This document shows, piece after piece, positions 6,405-15,171 of a DNA stretch of 37,980 nucleotides. This DNA comes from Cellulomonas massiliensis JC225 (lineage in GTDB: Bacteria; Actinomycetota; Actinomycetes; Actinomycetales; Cellulomonadaceae). The position numbers and the translations under genes are program-made. Under the pieces are notes generated by a model. It saw only the letters and a program-made list of their open reading frames with translations. It did no database searches and had not been told where the DNA came from. Numbering within the stretch: the first letter of the stretch is position 1; every line of letters begins with the position of its first letter. The stretch is taken from the NCBI RefSeq assembly GCF_000312005.1, contig NZ_HE978588.1:2016656-2054635 (forward strand), written 5' to 3'.

Positions 6405-9400
6405 GGCAAGATCGACTCTTCGACGCGTCGTCGCGGCCCCCGGCCGGGTGGTGCTGCGGACGCTGCCGCGTGGCATGCGGACCCGGGTGCGCCGCCTCGT
6501 GGGCGTCCCGCCGAAGGCGGCGCTGCGCTACACGCTGCAGGAGGGCCGCCTCGTCGTCTCGGGCGTGTACGCCTCCCGCACCTGGACCACGACGGCCCTG
6601 CGGCTCGTCTCGCGCACGGGCGGCGCCGAGATGGACGTGCCGAGCACGGCCACCGCGCCCGGCTTCGCGTTCGACGTCAAGCTCCGCAAGATCCGGCGCG
6701 AGCTCGGGGTGCGGGACGCCGACGTCGACCTCGCCCTGGTGCTGCGCAACGACGAGGGGGCCGTCCGCCTCGTGCGGCTCGGGCACTTCGCGCGCACGCA
6801 CCGCCCGTTCCGCCGCCTGGCGACGACGGTCGACGACGTGCCGGTGCGGCTCGAGAACTCGGTCCGGGGGGAGCTGTCCCTCGTGTTCGGCGTCCGCCCG
6901 CAGGCCGCCCCCGCGATCGTCACCCACCGCATGCACCGCAGCGGCGGCGAGCTCGGCGTCGACGTCGAGCTCTCGACGCGCAACCAGCCGCTCGACTCGG
7001 TGCAGCTCGTCGCCACGGGGCGGCAGTCCGGCGTGCGCGTGAGCGCGCGGGCCGACGTCGTCCCGGTGCCGGCGCTCAGCGAGACGAAGAACGGCCGGCT
7101 CGTGTACGCCGTCCGGGCGCGGCTGCCGCTCGCCGAGGTCGCGACGCTGCCCGACTCCGAGGAGACCGTCGACCTGCACCTGCTCGTGGGCTCCGGCTCG
7201 GCGGACGAGCGGTGGGTCCGGGTGCGCGCGCCGCGCGGCCGGCGGGGTCGCTGGATGCGCTCGGTGGCGGTCACCGTCGGCGACCGCACGACGCAGCTCG
7301 TGCCGTACTCGACGTTCCGCGCGCACAACGTGTCCTACCGGGTCGAGCGGTTCGACGCGGCGGACTACCGGATGATGCGCCGGCTCGCGCCGTTCGGGTG
7401 GGTGTTCGTCCTGACCCGGCCGTTCACGCGCATCTGGCTCGTGGGCGAGGTGCCCTACAAGGCGCAGGACAACGGCTACCAGCTGTTCCGGCACCTGCGC
7501 ACGCACCACCCCCGGCGCCGCGCGTACTACGTCATCGACGCCGCCTCGCCCGACCGCGCGCGCGTCGAGCCCCTCGGCAACGTGGTCCTCGCCCGGTCGC
7601 GCCGGCACATCCTGTACACCATGGCCGCCTCCCGGCTCGTCGGCTCGCACCACGCCGAGTACCTGCTGGCGACGCGGGACCGGTCCGTCGCGCGCTGGGC
7701 GCGCGGCGTCCGGGTGTTCCTGCAGCACGGTCCGACGGCCAACAAGAACGTGACGCTCAACTACGGGCGGCAGGGCACCGCGGAGCGTCCCACGGAGCGC
7801 TGGGTCGCCATCTCCGACCTCGAGAAGCGCATCGTCGTCGAGGACTACGGCTACCGCCCCCACCAGGTGAGCGTCGCGGGCTTCGCGCGGTTCGACCAGC
7901 TGTTCGCGGACGACGTCGAGCGCGAGCGCACCGTGCTCGTGATGCCGACCTGGCGGGACTCGCTCATGCAGGAGGAGGCGTTCCTCGCGAGCGACTACTT
8001 CGCGAACTGGCGCGACTTCCTGCGCTCGCCGGACCTGCACGAGGCGCTCACGGACGCGGGCCTGCAGGTGAAGCTGCTGCTGCACCCGAACATGCGCAAG
8101 TACGCGCACCACTTCGAGTCCGACGTGGTCTCGGTGGTCCGGCAGGGCGACGTGGACGTCCAGCGCATGCTCAAGGCGAGCGCCGTGCTCATCACCGACT
8201 TCTCGAGCGTCTGCTGGGACTTCGCGTTCCTGCACAAGCCGGTGCTCTTCTTCCAGTTCGACCGCTCGGAGCTGGTGCGCAAGCGCGCGCCCCACATCGA
8301 CTTCGACTCCTCCCTGCCGGGCCCCATCGCGGCGACCCCGGCCGCCCTCGTGCGCGAGGTGCGGGCCACGATCGAGCGGGGCCTGCAGATGGAGCCCGAG
8401 CACGTGCGGCGCGCCGACCAGTTCATCGCGCACCGCGACCAGCACAACTGCGAGCGCATCGAGCGCGTCGTCGCGCGCTCGTGGAACGCGCGGGTCGCGT
8501 TCGAGCGCGTGCGCAACAACGAGCTCGTGCAGCTCGGCTGGACCTGGTACCGCCGCAGCCCGTGGTACTTCCGCAGCATGCGGGTGGTCAACGCGGTGGG
8601 CCGCGTCCTGCCGCGCACCGACGTCGTGCTGTTCGAGTGCGACCGCGGCGAGCACTACGGCGACGCGCCGCGCTACCTCTACGAGCGCCTGAGCGCGCGG
8701 GAGCACGACCTGCGGATGGTCTGGGCGAGCAACACCACGCTGCGCCTCACCGACCCACGGGCGCGCAAGATCCGGCGGCACTCGCCGACCTACTGGTGGG
8801 TCGCGTCGCGGGCGCGGTACTGGGTCAACAACCAGAACTTCCCCGCGGAGCTGCGCAAGGGCCGCGGCACGCGCTTCCTGCAGACGTGGCACGGCACGCC
8901 GCTCAAGCGGATGCAGCACGACGTCGAGCAGATGGCCGGGCGCGACGGCGACTACCACAAGCGCGCGGCCCGTCTCACCGGGTACTGGGACGTGCTGCTG
9001 TCCGCCAGCGACTACGCGACGCGCGCGTTCCGCAGCGCCTTCCGCTTCGAGGGGACCGTGCTCGAGCTCGGCTACCCGCGCAACGACGTGTTCTCCTGGC
9101 CGGGGGCCGACGAGCGCGCGGCCCAGGTGCGGGGGCGTCTCGGGCTCGCCGACGACGAGCGCCGGATCATCCTGTACGCGCCGACGTTCCGCGACGACGA
9201 GCGCAGCGGCGTGCACTGGCGCCAGCAGCTGCGGCTCGACCTGCCCGCGCTCGAGCGGGCGCTGGCCGACCGGTACGTGCTGGTGGTGCGGTACCACCAG
9301 CTCGTCCGCAACGCGCTGCCCGAGCAGTACCGGGACTCGTCGTTCGTGGTGGACGCGTCCACCTACCCCGACGTCCAGGAGCTGATGGCGGCCTCCGACG

Positions 9401-9771
9401 TGCTGGTCACCGACTACTCGTCGCTGTTCTTCGACTACGCGGCGCTGCGGCGGCCGATGGTGTTCTTCGCCTACGACCTGGAGCGGTACCGGGACGAGCT
9501 GCGCGGGTTCTACCTCGACTACGACACGCAGGTCCCCGGCCCGGTCGTGCGGACGAACGAGGAGCTCGTCGACACGCTCGACCGGCTGGACGACGTGTGG
9601 CCCGGCTACGGCGAGCGCCTCGAGGAGTTCCGCCAGCGGTACGGGCCGCTCGACGACGGGAACGCCAGCGACCGGGTGCTCGACGCCTTCTTCGGCACGC
9701 GCGTCGGACCGGTGCAGCAGCCCGCGGTGCCCTCCGCGGCGCCGGCGGACGCCCACGCGGTGGCGCGGTGA
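6397..9771 (+). CDS. Tandem-domain CDP-glycerol glycerophosphotransferase-like protein
   Basis: This 1124-residue protein contains two glycerophosphotransferase (TagF/TagB-type) domains. The first (about 390-710) has LQHGPTANKN (H444), LLHPNMRKY and LITDFSSVCWDFAFL. The second (about 770-1100) has TWHGTPLKRMQHD (H832), LYAPTFRDDE, VRYHQLVRN and VTDYSSLFFDYAAL. In TagF the two conserved His regions bind the CDP-alcohol and catalyse transfer of the phospho-alcohol. The N-terminal about 350 residues are beta-rich and probably guide membrane or acceptor binding. The TTG start is chosen from a purine-rich ribosome binding site (AGCAGGGG) and the -10 box at 6358. The enzyme likely adds or polymerises phospho-alcohol units of a teichoic-acid-like polymer. 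Two catalytic domains suggest a dual-activity or dual-substrate enzyme (inference). Glycerol as the alcohol is unproven. Confidence 0.88.
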   Translation: MAEARSTLRRVVAAPGRVVLRTLPRGMRTRVRRLVGVPPKAALRYTLQEGRLVVSGVYASRTWTTTALRLVSRTGGAEMDVPSTATAPGFAFDVKLRKIRRELGVRDADVDLALVLRNDEGAVRLVRLGHFARTHRPFRRLATTVDDVPVRLENSVRGELSLVFGVRPQAAPAIVTHRMHRSGGELGVDVELSTRNQPLDSVQLVATGRQSGVRVSARADVVPVPALSETKNGRLVYAVRARLPLAEVATLPDSEETVDLHLLVGSGSADERWVRVRAPRGRRGRWMRSVAVTVGDRTTQLVPYSTFRAHNVSYRVERFDAADYRMMRRLAPFGWVFVLTRPFTRIWLVGEVPYKAQDNGYQLFRHLRTHHPRRRAYYVIDAASPDRARVEPLGNVVLARSRRHILYTMAASRLVGSHHAEYLLATRDRSVARWARGVRVFLQHGPTANKNVTLNYGRQGTAERPTERWVAISDLEKRIVVEDYGYRPHQVSVAGFARFDQLFADDVERERTVLVMPTWRDSLMQEEAFLASDYFANWRDFLRSPDLHEALTDAGLQVKLLLHPNMRKYAHHFESDVVSVVRQGDVDVQRMLKASAVLITDFSSVCWDFAFLHKPVLFFQFDRSELVRKRAPHIDFDSSLPGPIAATPAALVREVRATIERGLQMEPEHVRRADQFIAHRDQHNCERIERVVARSWNARVAFERVRNNELVQLGWTWYRRSPWYFRSMRVVNAVGRVLPRTDVVLFECDRGEHYGDAPRYLYERLSAREHDLRMVWASNTTLRLTDPRARKIRRHSPTYWWVASRARYWVNNQNFPAELRKGRGTRFLQTWHGTPLKRMQHDVEQMAGRDGDYHKRAARLTGYWDVLLSASDYATRAFRSAFRFEGTVLELGYPRNDVFSWPGADERAAQVRGRLGLADDERRIILYAPTFRDDERSGVHWRQQLRLDLPALERALADRYVLVVRYHQLVRNALPEQYRDSSFVVDASTYPDVQELMAASDVLVTDYSSLFFDYAALRRPMVFFAYDLERYRDELRGFYLDYDTQVPGPVVRTNEELVDTLDRLDDVWPGYGERLEEFRQRYGPLDDGNASDRVLDAFFGTRVGPVQQPAVPSAAPADAHAVAR

Positions 9772-9835
9772 CGGGGTGCTCCGTGAGGCCCGTCCCTGGC
9801 TTGCGTCTGCCGGATCCGGTCGGCATGGTGGCCCG

Positions 9836-10990
9836 ATGACTCGCCGCCCCGCCGCCGCCGTCGTCGCCGTCGTCCTCGCGCTGTGCGGCTCGCTGCTCGT
9901 CGCGGCGCCCGCCTCCGCGGCGTCCACGTCGCTGTCCCTGTCCCTGTCCGAGTCGTCCGTCCGGCGCGGCGAGATGGTCTGGCTCAAGGGCCGGCTCACC
10001 GTCGGCGGGCGCGCCGCGGCCTCCCGCGTCGTCGCCGTCGAGAGCCGGTCCGGCTCCTCGTCGTGGAAGGTCGTCTCGAAGACGCGCACCGGCTCGGACG
10101 GCACCTACTCGATCCGTCAGCGCCCCGACGTGGAGACGGTCTTCCGCGTCCGCAGCGTCGACCCGGCCGTGACCAGCACGGCCCGCAAGCTGTCGTTCTC
10201 CCAGGGCTCCCGAGGCCTGTGGCAGCGCTACGACATCCTCGAGGGGCTGCTCGGCGACCCGCGCTACTCCACGAAGTCCGCCTCGGTGAAGGGCTTCGCG
10301 AAGGTGCGCTTCCGCTCCTTCGACAAGGGCATGCTCGTGCAGACGACGCGCCCGTCGGGCTCCACGCGGACGTGGGTCGTCTACGGCGACGTGCTCGCGG
10401 CCTACCGCGACGCGGGCGGCCCGCGCGGCTCCCTCGGGGTGCCGCTCGGCGACCCGCGGTGCGGGCTGCTCGAGAGCGGCTGCGTCCAGCGGTTCAGCGG
10501 CGGCTCGGTGTACGACAACAGCTCGACCCGCGGCGTCGTCTTCCGCGGCTCGGGCCGGCTGTCGGAGTTCGTCGCGGCGGCGAAGTCGCAGGTGGGCTAC
10601 CGCCAGACGCGCTACAACGACTCCAAGTACAACCGGTGGATCGGCCGCACGGGCGCCTGGTGCTCGGTGTTCCAGTCGTGGGCCGCGGCGGCGTCGGGCA
10701 ACGCGTCCGTGATTCCGCAGAACGCGACGTTCAGCGGGTTCCTGTCGTCCGTGCGCTCCCGCATGCCGCTCGGGCAGACGCCCAAGGTCGGCGCGCTGGT
10801 CTTCTACGACACGATCGACGACGGCCGCACGGCCGCGACGCACGTCGGCATCGTCGTCAAGGTGACCTCGTCGACGATCGTCGCGATCGAGGGCAACACG
10901 AGCACGCCCGGCTCCAGCACGGGGCGCGGGGTGTACATGAAGGAGCGGTCCCGCTCGCTGCCGCTCTACTACGCGTACCCGAGCTGGTGA
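9836..10990 (+). CDS. Secreted CHAP-domain protein with Ig-like and LGFP-like regions (copy 1)
   Basis: This 384-residue protein begins with a signal peptide (residues 1-31, ending APASAAS) and a Ser/Leu repeat (SLSLSLSES). An Ig-like domain (about 32-120), an LGFP-like section (GGPRGSLGVPLGDPRCG, then CVQRFSGGSVY) and a C-terminal CHAP-type peptidase (about 240-384) follow. Probable catalytic residues are C276 in AWCSVFQSW and H336 in THVGIVV, with an Asn in EGNTSTPG. CHAP enzymes cleave peptidoglycan stem peptides or amide links. LGFP repeats often bind envelope polymers in actinobacteria. The ATG directly precedes the signal peptide; a weak CATGGT lies six bases upstream. The gene ends in a GTGA overlap with a paralogue, so both are probably made from one message. 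Confidence 0.85.
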   Translation: MTRRPAAAVVAVVLALCGSLLVAAPASAASTSLSLSLSESSVRRGEMVWLKGRLTVGGRAAASRVVAVESRSGSSSWKVVSKTRTGSDGTYSIRQRPDVETVFRVRSVDPAVTSTARKLSFSQGSRGLWQRYDILEGLLGDPRYSTKSASVKGFAKVRFRSFDKGMLVQTTRPSGSTRTWVVYGDVLAAYRDAGGPRGSLGVPLGDPRCGLLESGCVQRFSGGSVYDNSSTRGVVFRGSGRLSEFVAAAKSQVGYRQTRYNDSKYNRWIGRTGAWCSVFQSWAAAASGNASVIPQNATFSGFLSSVRSRMPLGQTPKVGALVFYDTIDDGRTAATHVGIVVKVTSSTIVAIEGNTSTPGSSTGRGVYMKERSRSLPLYYAYPSW

Positions 10991-12189
10991 GCCGGCTCCA
11001 CCGAGCGGCGCTCGCCCTGGGCGCCGCGCTCGCGCTCGTCGCCGCCACGCTCGTCGCCGCCCCCGCCGCGCAGGCCGCGACCGTCTCGTTCGCGATGGTC
11101 GCGAGCCAGCCGGAGTTCCGGCCCGGCGAGGGCGTCGTCGTCTCCGGGCGCGTGCAGCGCGGTTCCTCCGCGTGGACCAGCGTGCCCGTCCAGCTCGTCG
11201 CCGTGCCGGCGCGGGGCGACAAGTTCGTCGCCTACTCCGGGCGCACCAACTCCTCGGGCCGGTTCGCCTTCCCGGTGAACCCGCGCAACACCACCCGGTA
11301 CTACCTGCGGACGATGACCTCGCCCCGGCACACGAGCGACACGGTGCTGGTGAAGTGGACCGACGCGGCGCAGTCGCTGACGAGTCGCCAGGCGATGGTC
11401 GGGTCGCGGCTCGGCGCCGCGCGCGGCGGGGTGGTGACGCTGTCCTCGGCCGACATCCGCCGCACCGGCGACTCGGGCGTCAGCTCGGCGCGGTACCGCA
11501 CCTACGAGCGCGGGATGCTGGTCGAGGTGGTCCGCAGCGGCGCCCGGCGCACGTGGTTCGTCAACGGGCAGATCGCCACGCGCTACCGGTCGACCGGCGG
11601 CCCCACCGGCACGTTCGGGCTGCCGCGGCAGGACGGCCAGTGCCTCGAGGTCGAGCAGGGGTGCACGCAGCAGTTCAGCAAGGTCAACGCGTACGCGAGC
11701 GCGACGACGTCGCAGGCGTCCTACCAGGCGGGCGGGGGCAAGCGCGCCCAGTACCTCGCGGTCGCCCGCTCGCAGGTCGGCTACGACGAGCCGTCCTGGC
11801 GCCGGTCGAAGTACAACGCGTACTTCGGGTACTCGTCGGCGTGGTGCGGGACGTTCCAGTCGTGGGTGTCCGACGCCTCCGGCACCGAGGTCCTGCCGAC
11901 GCGGTCGACCTTCGAGGGCTTCGTGAAGGCGGTGAAGCGCGACCTCGTCACCTACAAGCCGGGGTCCGGCCGCTCACCGCGGGTCGGCACGCTCGTGTTC
12001 TTCGACTTCCGCAACTCGCGGCCGACCACGGCCAGCCACGTCGGGGTGCTGATCTCGCGCAGCGGCAGCACCCTGACGCTCGTCGAGGGCAACTCCTCGG
12101 TCGGGTCCACCTTCACCTCCGACCGCGGCGTGTACGTGCACCAGCGCAGCGCGTCGCGCGTGCTCTTCTACGCCGACCCGGACTGGTGA
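10987..12189 (+). CDS. Secreted CHAP-domain protein (copy 2, paralogue)
   Basis: The GTG start overlaps the TGA stop of copy 1 (GTGA), implying translational coupling. The 400-residue product has a signal peptide (to about residue 31, APAAQA), an Ig-like domain (about 32-125), an LGFP-like section (GGPTGTFGLPRQDGQC, then CTQQFSKVNAY) and a C-terminal CHAP-type domain. Likely catalytic residues are C287 in AWCGTFQSW and H351 in SHVGVLI, with Asn in EGNSSVG. The same domain order and motif spacing show a tandem duplication with the upstream gene, now well diverged. It is likely a peptidoglycan hydrolase or envelope-associated amidase; the substrate is unknown. A strong hairpin follows the stop. 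Confidence 0.85.
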   Translation: MSRLHRAALALGAALALVAATLVAAPAAQAATVSFAMVASQPEFRPGEGVVVSGRVQRGSSAWTSVPVQLVAVPARGDKFVAYSGRTNSSGRFAFPVNPRNTTRYYLRTMTSPRHTSDTVLVKWTDAAQSLTSRQAMVGSRLGAARGGVVTLSSADIRRTGDSGVSSARYRTYERGMLVEVVRSGARRTWFVNGQIATRYRSTGGPTGTFGLPRQDGQCLEVEQGCTQQFSKVNAYASATTSQASYQAGGGKRAQYLAVARSQVGYDEPSWRRSKYNAYFGYSSAWCGTFQSWVSDASGTEVLPTRSTFEGFVKAVKRDLVTYKPGSGRSPRVGTLVFFDFRNSRPTTASHVGVLISRSGSTLTLVEGNSSVGSTFTSDRGVYVHQRSASRVLFYADPDW

Positions 12190-12240
12190 CGCGGCCGCGA
12201 CCGGCGCAGTCGCGGGCGGTCGCGGGCGGACGCGGCGACG

Positions 12241-12276
12241 ACGAGGGCCGCCGGGCAGGTGCCCGGCGGCCCTCGT
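12241..12276. terminator. Strong bidirectional hairpin between convergent CHAP and pyruvyl transferase genes
   Basis: ACGAGGGCCGCCGGGCA, two bases, then its exact reverse complement: 17-base arms, the strongest inverted repeat noticed in the window. It sits between convergent genes and can serve both. No U-tract is present. Confidence 0.75.
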
Positions 12277-12293
12277 GCGTGCCGTGCGGTCGG

Positions 12294-13677
12294 TCAGCCG
12301 CGGCGGCGACGGCGCAGGAAGCCGCCCGAGCGCTGCTCGGTCGCGGCGAGGCGGGCGCTCAGCTCGGCCACCTGCGCCTCGAGCGCGGCGATCCGCTCGG
12401 CGTCCTCGGTGCGCGTCTGCTTGAGACGGCGCAGGCCGCCGGGCTGGCGGCCCAGCTCGCGGTAGAGCCAGTCCACGCGGTCGAGCGGCTCGCCGACCCG
12501 CGGGTCGCGGGTGACGGCGTGCACCGGGCCGGGCAGCGCGGCCGCGGCGACGCGGGCGTCGTACCGGGCGAGCTGCTCCGGGTCGTCGAGCGAGTGCTGC
12601 AGGCCGTTCTTCGCGAGGTACGCCTCGAACGTGGCCCAGCGCTCCGGCTGGCCGGCGTTGAAGGCGGTGAAGTCGGCCCGCTCGTAGAAGTCCACGGCGT
12701 CCTCGTCCGGCCCGAGCTCGGAGGCCAGGACGTGCGGGATCTGGTGGTAGCGCGCGAGCTCCAGCGTCCGGGAGTCGTGGGCGATGAGGAGCGCGGGCGT
12801 GCCCGCGAGGATCGCCGCGACGTTGCCGTGGATGCGGTCGCCGAACGCGAAGTCGATCGTGCCCATGTACTCGATCCACGGGCTGGGGTCGACGAAGAAG
12901 CGGGCGAGGTCGCGGCGGAAGGCCGGGTGCGAGCCGTGGAACGGCATGTCCGTCTCGGCGTCGAAGCCCGGCAGCGCGTTGCCCCACAGCATGAGGCGCA
13001 GCGACAGCGAGTCCTGCGGGATGAGGCGCAGGTTCGGGAACCGCTCGACGTGCCGCGCGGTGACGGGGCCCATCTCCTTGACGCGGGGGGGTGACCGAGA
13101 AGCTCACCCGGGCGTCGTGGTCGATGCTGTCCTTCGTCTTCTCCACGCGCAGGCGGCCGCCGTGCAGGAACGTCGACGGGCAGCCGATCACCTCGACGTC
13201 CGAGAACCCCAGACCGCGCAGGTAGTCGGCCGTGAACTCGCCGCGCACGCCGATCGTCGGCGACTTGTCGAGGACGGCGCCGACGAAGCGCTTGACCGAC
13301 GCGTCGAACGAGGAGAGCCCCGCCGTGCCCTTCTCGAACGACGTCTGCGCGCCGATCGACAGGACCGTCACGGGCACCCGGACGCGCTCGATGACGTCGG
13401 TGATGATGTCGAGCTGCTTCATGAAGTCGGGCCGGAACGAGTTGGCCATCGGCAGCACGAGGTGGTCGTACTCCGCGGAGACCGCGTCCGGGTCCGTCCG
13501 GTTGAAGCCGAGGCCCTGCGAGACGACCTCGGTGTCGGGCCGCGACAGCATCCGGTGGGACGAGTAGCTGAACAGGAAGTTGCCCGAGTTGCTGCCGATC
13601 ACGTTCGTCGACAGCGTGGCCTCCGGGCTCAGGACCGTCCACGGGTCCTTGCCGGAGCGCATGAGGATCCTCTTCAT
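12294..13677 (-). pseudogene. Polysaccharide pyruvyl transferase family gene, frameshifted at a 7-G run
   Basis: The first 197 or so residues (from ATG 13677, with AGGAAG upstream) read MKRILMRSGKDPW...SNSGNFLFSYSSHRML...VLSIGAQTSF..., and the rest, in another frame from about 13085 down to the TGA at 12294, contains FGDRIHGNVAAILAGTPALLIAHDS. Together they make a complete polysaccharide pyruvyl transferase-type protein, a family that adds ketal-linked pyruvate from PEP to glycans. The break is at seven consecutive G (13085-13091). With six, the frame joins as SVTPRVKEMGPVTARH and gives a 460-residue protein. The C-terminus has a predicted coiled coil (RIAALEAQVAELSARLAATE). Codon use is normal on both sides, so the break is either recent, a phase-variable or slippage site, or a sequencing error. 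Confidence 0.85.
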
Positions 13678-13798
13678 GGCGTGGCGCAACTTCCTGTCAG
13701 GGGGAGGCGGGGTGGCCGCTCGGGGGAGCGACCCTTGATTGTGGCGGACGACGGCGCCCCCCACAAACAGCGTGCGTCGCGGCCCGCGGCCCCGGCGA

Positions 13799-13804
13799 TA
13801 CCCT
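13799..13804 (+). promoter_or_regulatory. -10 box TACCCT upstream of the second glycerophosphotransferase-like gene
   Basis: TACCCT in GATACCCTGG predicts a transcript start near 13811 and a leader of about 37 bases carrying CGGAGG. It lies in the divergent region with the pyruvyl transferase gene, which may use TTTGTG-N18-CACAAT (about 13738-13767) on the other strand. Confidence 0.4.
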
Positions 13805-13847
13805 GGCGGCCGTCCTTCTCGTCCCGTTCCCGGAGGTGCCGGCGCCC

Positions 13848-15080
13848 GTGTCCGCGCTCGACGACGCACGCAGGGCCGCCCGACGGGTGCGCGGCGCGCT
13901 GCGCAACCGCCGCCTGCGCCGGCACAACGCCGCCGAGCTGGCGCGGCGCGCGCCGCTCGCCGCGGGGACGGTCGAGGTGGCCGTCTTCTTCGCGGACCCG
14001 GCGGTCAACCTGTACCAGGTGCGCCAGTGGTACGAGCCGCTGCGACGGCTGGCCGAGACCCACCCCGTCGTGGTCCTCACGCGGGCGGCCGACTCCACGG
14101 CGGCGCTGCTGCGGGAGTGCCCGGTGCCGGTGGTGCCGGTCGCGTCGATCGGCGCGCTCGAGGTGTGGCTGCAGACCCAGCCGGTCCAGGTGCTCCTCTA
14201 CGTCAACCAGAACCGCGAGAACTTCTCGGTCCTGCGGTTCACGGGCCCGGCGCACGTGTTCGTGTCGCACGGCGAGTCGGACAAGTCCTACATGGCGTCG
14301 AACCAGCTCAAGGCCTACGACGAGGTCTTCGTGGCCGGGCCTGCCGCCGTCCGCCGCATCGAGCAGCACGTGATCGGCCTCGACCCCGCGCGGCTCGTGC
14401 AGATCGGCCGCCCGCAGGTCGACGTCGAGCACGAGCCGCCGCCGCTGCCCGCCGACGGCCGGACGGTCGTGCTGTACGCGCCGACGTGGGAGGGCGACCG
14501 CCCGTCGATGGACTACTCGTCCGTGCTCACGCACGGCGCGGCGCTCGTGGCGGCCCTGGCCGGCGACCCGCGGTTCCGCGTCGTCTACCGCCCCCACCCG
14601 CGCACGGGGGAGCACGACCGCCGCTACCGCGCCGCCCACGAGCGGGTCGTCGCCGTCCTGGACGAGGCCGGCCGGCGGGACCCGCAGGCCGGGCACCTCG
14701 TCGACACCGGCTCCGCGTTCGGCTGGCACCTGCGCGCGGCGGACGTGTGCGTGACCGACGTCTCGGCCGTCGCCTTCGACTGGATGGCGACCGGCAAGCC
14801 GATCGTCCTCACGGCGCCCGCGTCGCCGTCGGCCGTCGTCGGTCCCGAGAGCCTCGCGGCGCGCCTGCCGACGCTCGCCGCGCAGGACGCGCACGACGTG
14901 GTGCGGCACGTCGACGCGGCCCGCGGCGACGCGGGCTCGCGCGCGTACGCGGCGCTCGTCGCGGACCACTTCGGCGACACGGCGCCGGGTGCCTCCATGG
15001 CGCGGTTCCTGGCCGCGGTCGACGAGCTGGTGCGCCGTCGCGCCGCCGAGCGCTCCGCGCGGGCCGACGACGCCCCGTAG
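13848..15080 (+). CDS. CDP-glycerol glycerophosphotransferase-like protein, short form (1)
   Basis: This 410-residue protein is a single-domain relative of TagB/TagF. Key stretches are NLYQVRQWYEPLRRL, VFVSHGESDKSYMASNQLKAYDEVFVAG (quoted in part; SHGESDK with H141), LYAPTWEGD, VVYRPHPRTGEHD and VCVTDVSAVAFDWMATGKP. These correspond to the His, phosphate-binding and Asp-Ser motifs that hold the CDP-alcohol in TagF, but SHGESDK replaces the usual HGTPLK. It has no membrane segment; a basic N-terminus could bind the membrane. GTG 13848 is chosen over GTG 13836 because CGGAGG (13831-13836) would overlap the latter. It shares its motifs with the gene at 17444, so the two are paralogues. Role: transfer of a phospho-alcohol to a lipid-linked glycan (inference from family). 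Confidence 0.82.
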   Translation: MSALDDARRAARRVRGALRNRRLRRHNAAELARRAPLAAGTVEVAVFFADPAVNLYQVRQWYEPLRRLAETHPVVVLTRAADSTAALLRECPVPVVPVASIGALEVWLQTQPVQVLLYVNQNRENFSVLRFTGPAHVFVSHGESDKSYMASNQLKAYDEVFVAGPAAVRRIEQHVIGLDPARLVQIGRPQVDVEHEPPPLPADGRTVVLYAPTWEGDRPSMDYSSVLTHGAALVAALAGDPRFRVVYRPHPRTGEHDRRYRAAHERVVAVLDEAGRRDPQAGHLVDTGSAFGWHLRAADVCVTDVSAVAFDWMATGKPIVLTAPASPSAVVGPESLAARLPTLAAQDAHDVVRHVDAARGDAGSRAYAALVADHFGDTAPGASMARFLAAVDELVRRRAAERSARADDAP

Positions 15081-15083
15081 CAT
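15078..15083 (+). promoter_or_regulatory. Possible -10 box TAGCAT before the TagE-like gene
   Basis: TAGCAT overlaps the TAG stop of the upstream gene and could start a message for the glycosyltransferase 90 bases downstream. The evidence is only the hexamer. Confidence 0.25.
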
Positions 15084-15171
15084 CGAGGCGCCCGCCGGGG
15101 CACGGCGTCCAGGGCGGACGACGAGGCGAGGCGGCCGCCCGCAGGGCCGCGGACGAACGATCGGAGCTCGG

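Noticed and set aside
6286-10104. 1272-codon open frame on the minus strand
   Set aside because: It is antisense to the tandem glycerophosphotransferase-like gene; its product is a His/Arg/Val/Glu-rich mix without any domain, the usual shadow in DNA of this GC content.
11974-12293. Minus-strand frame continuing past the frameshift of the pyruvyl transferase
   Set aside because: After 13085 this frame becomes Arg/Pro/Ala-rich and runs antisense into the CHAP gene; the real continuation is in the frame ending at 12294.
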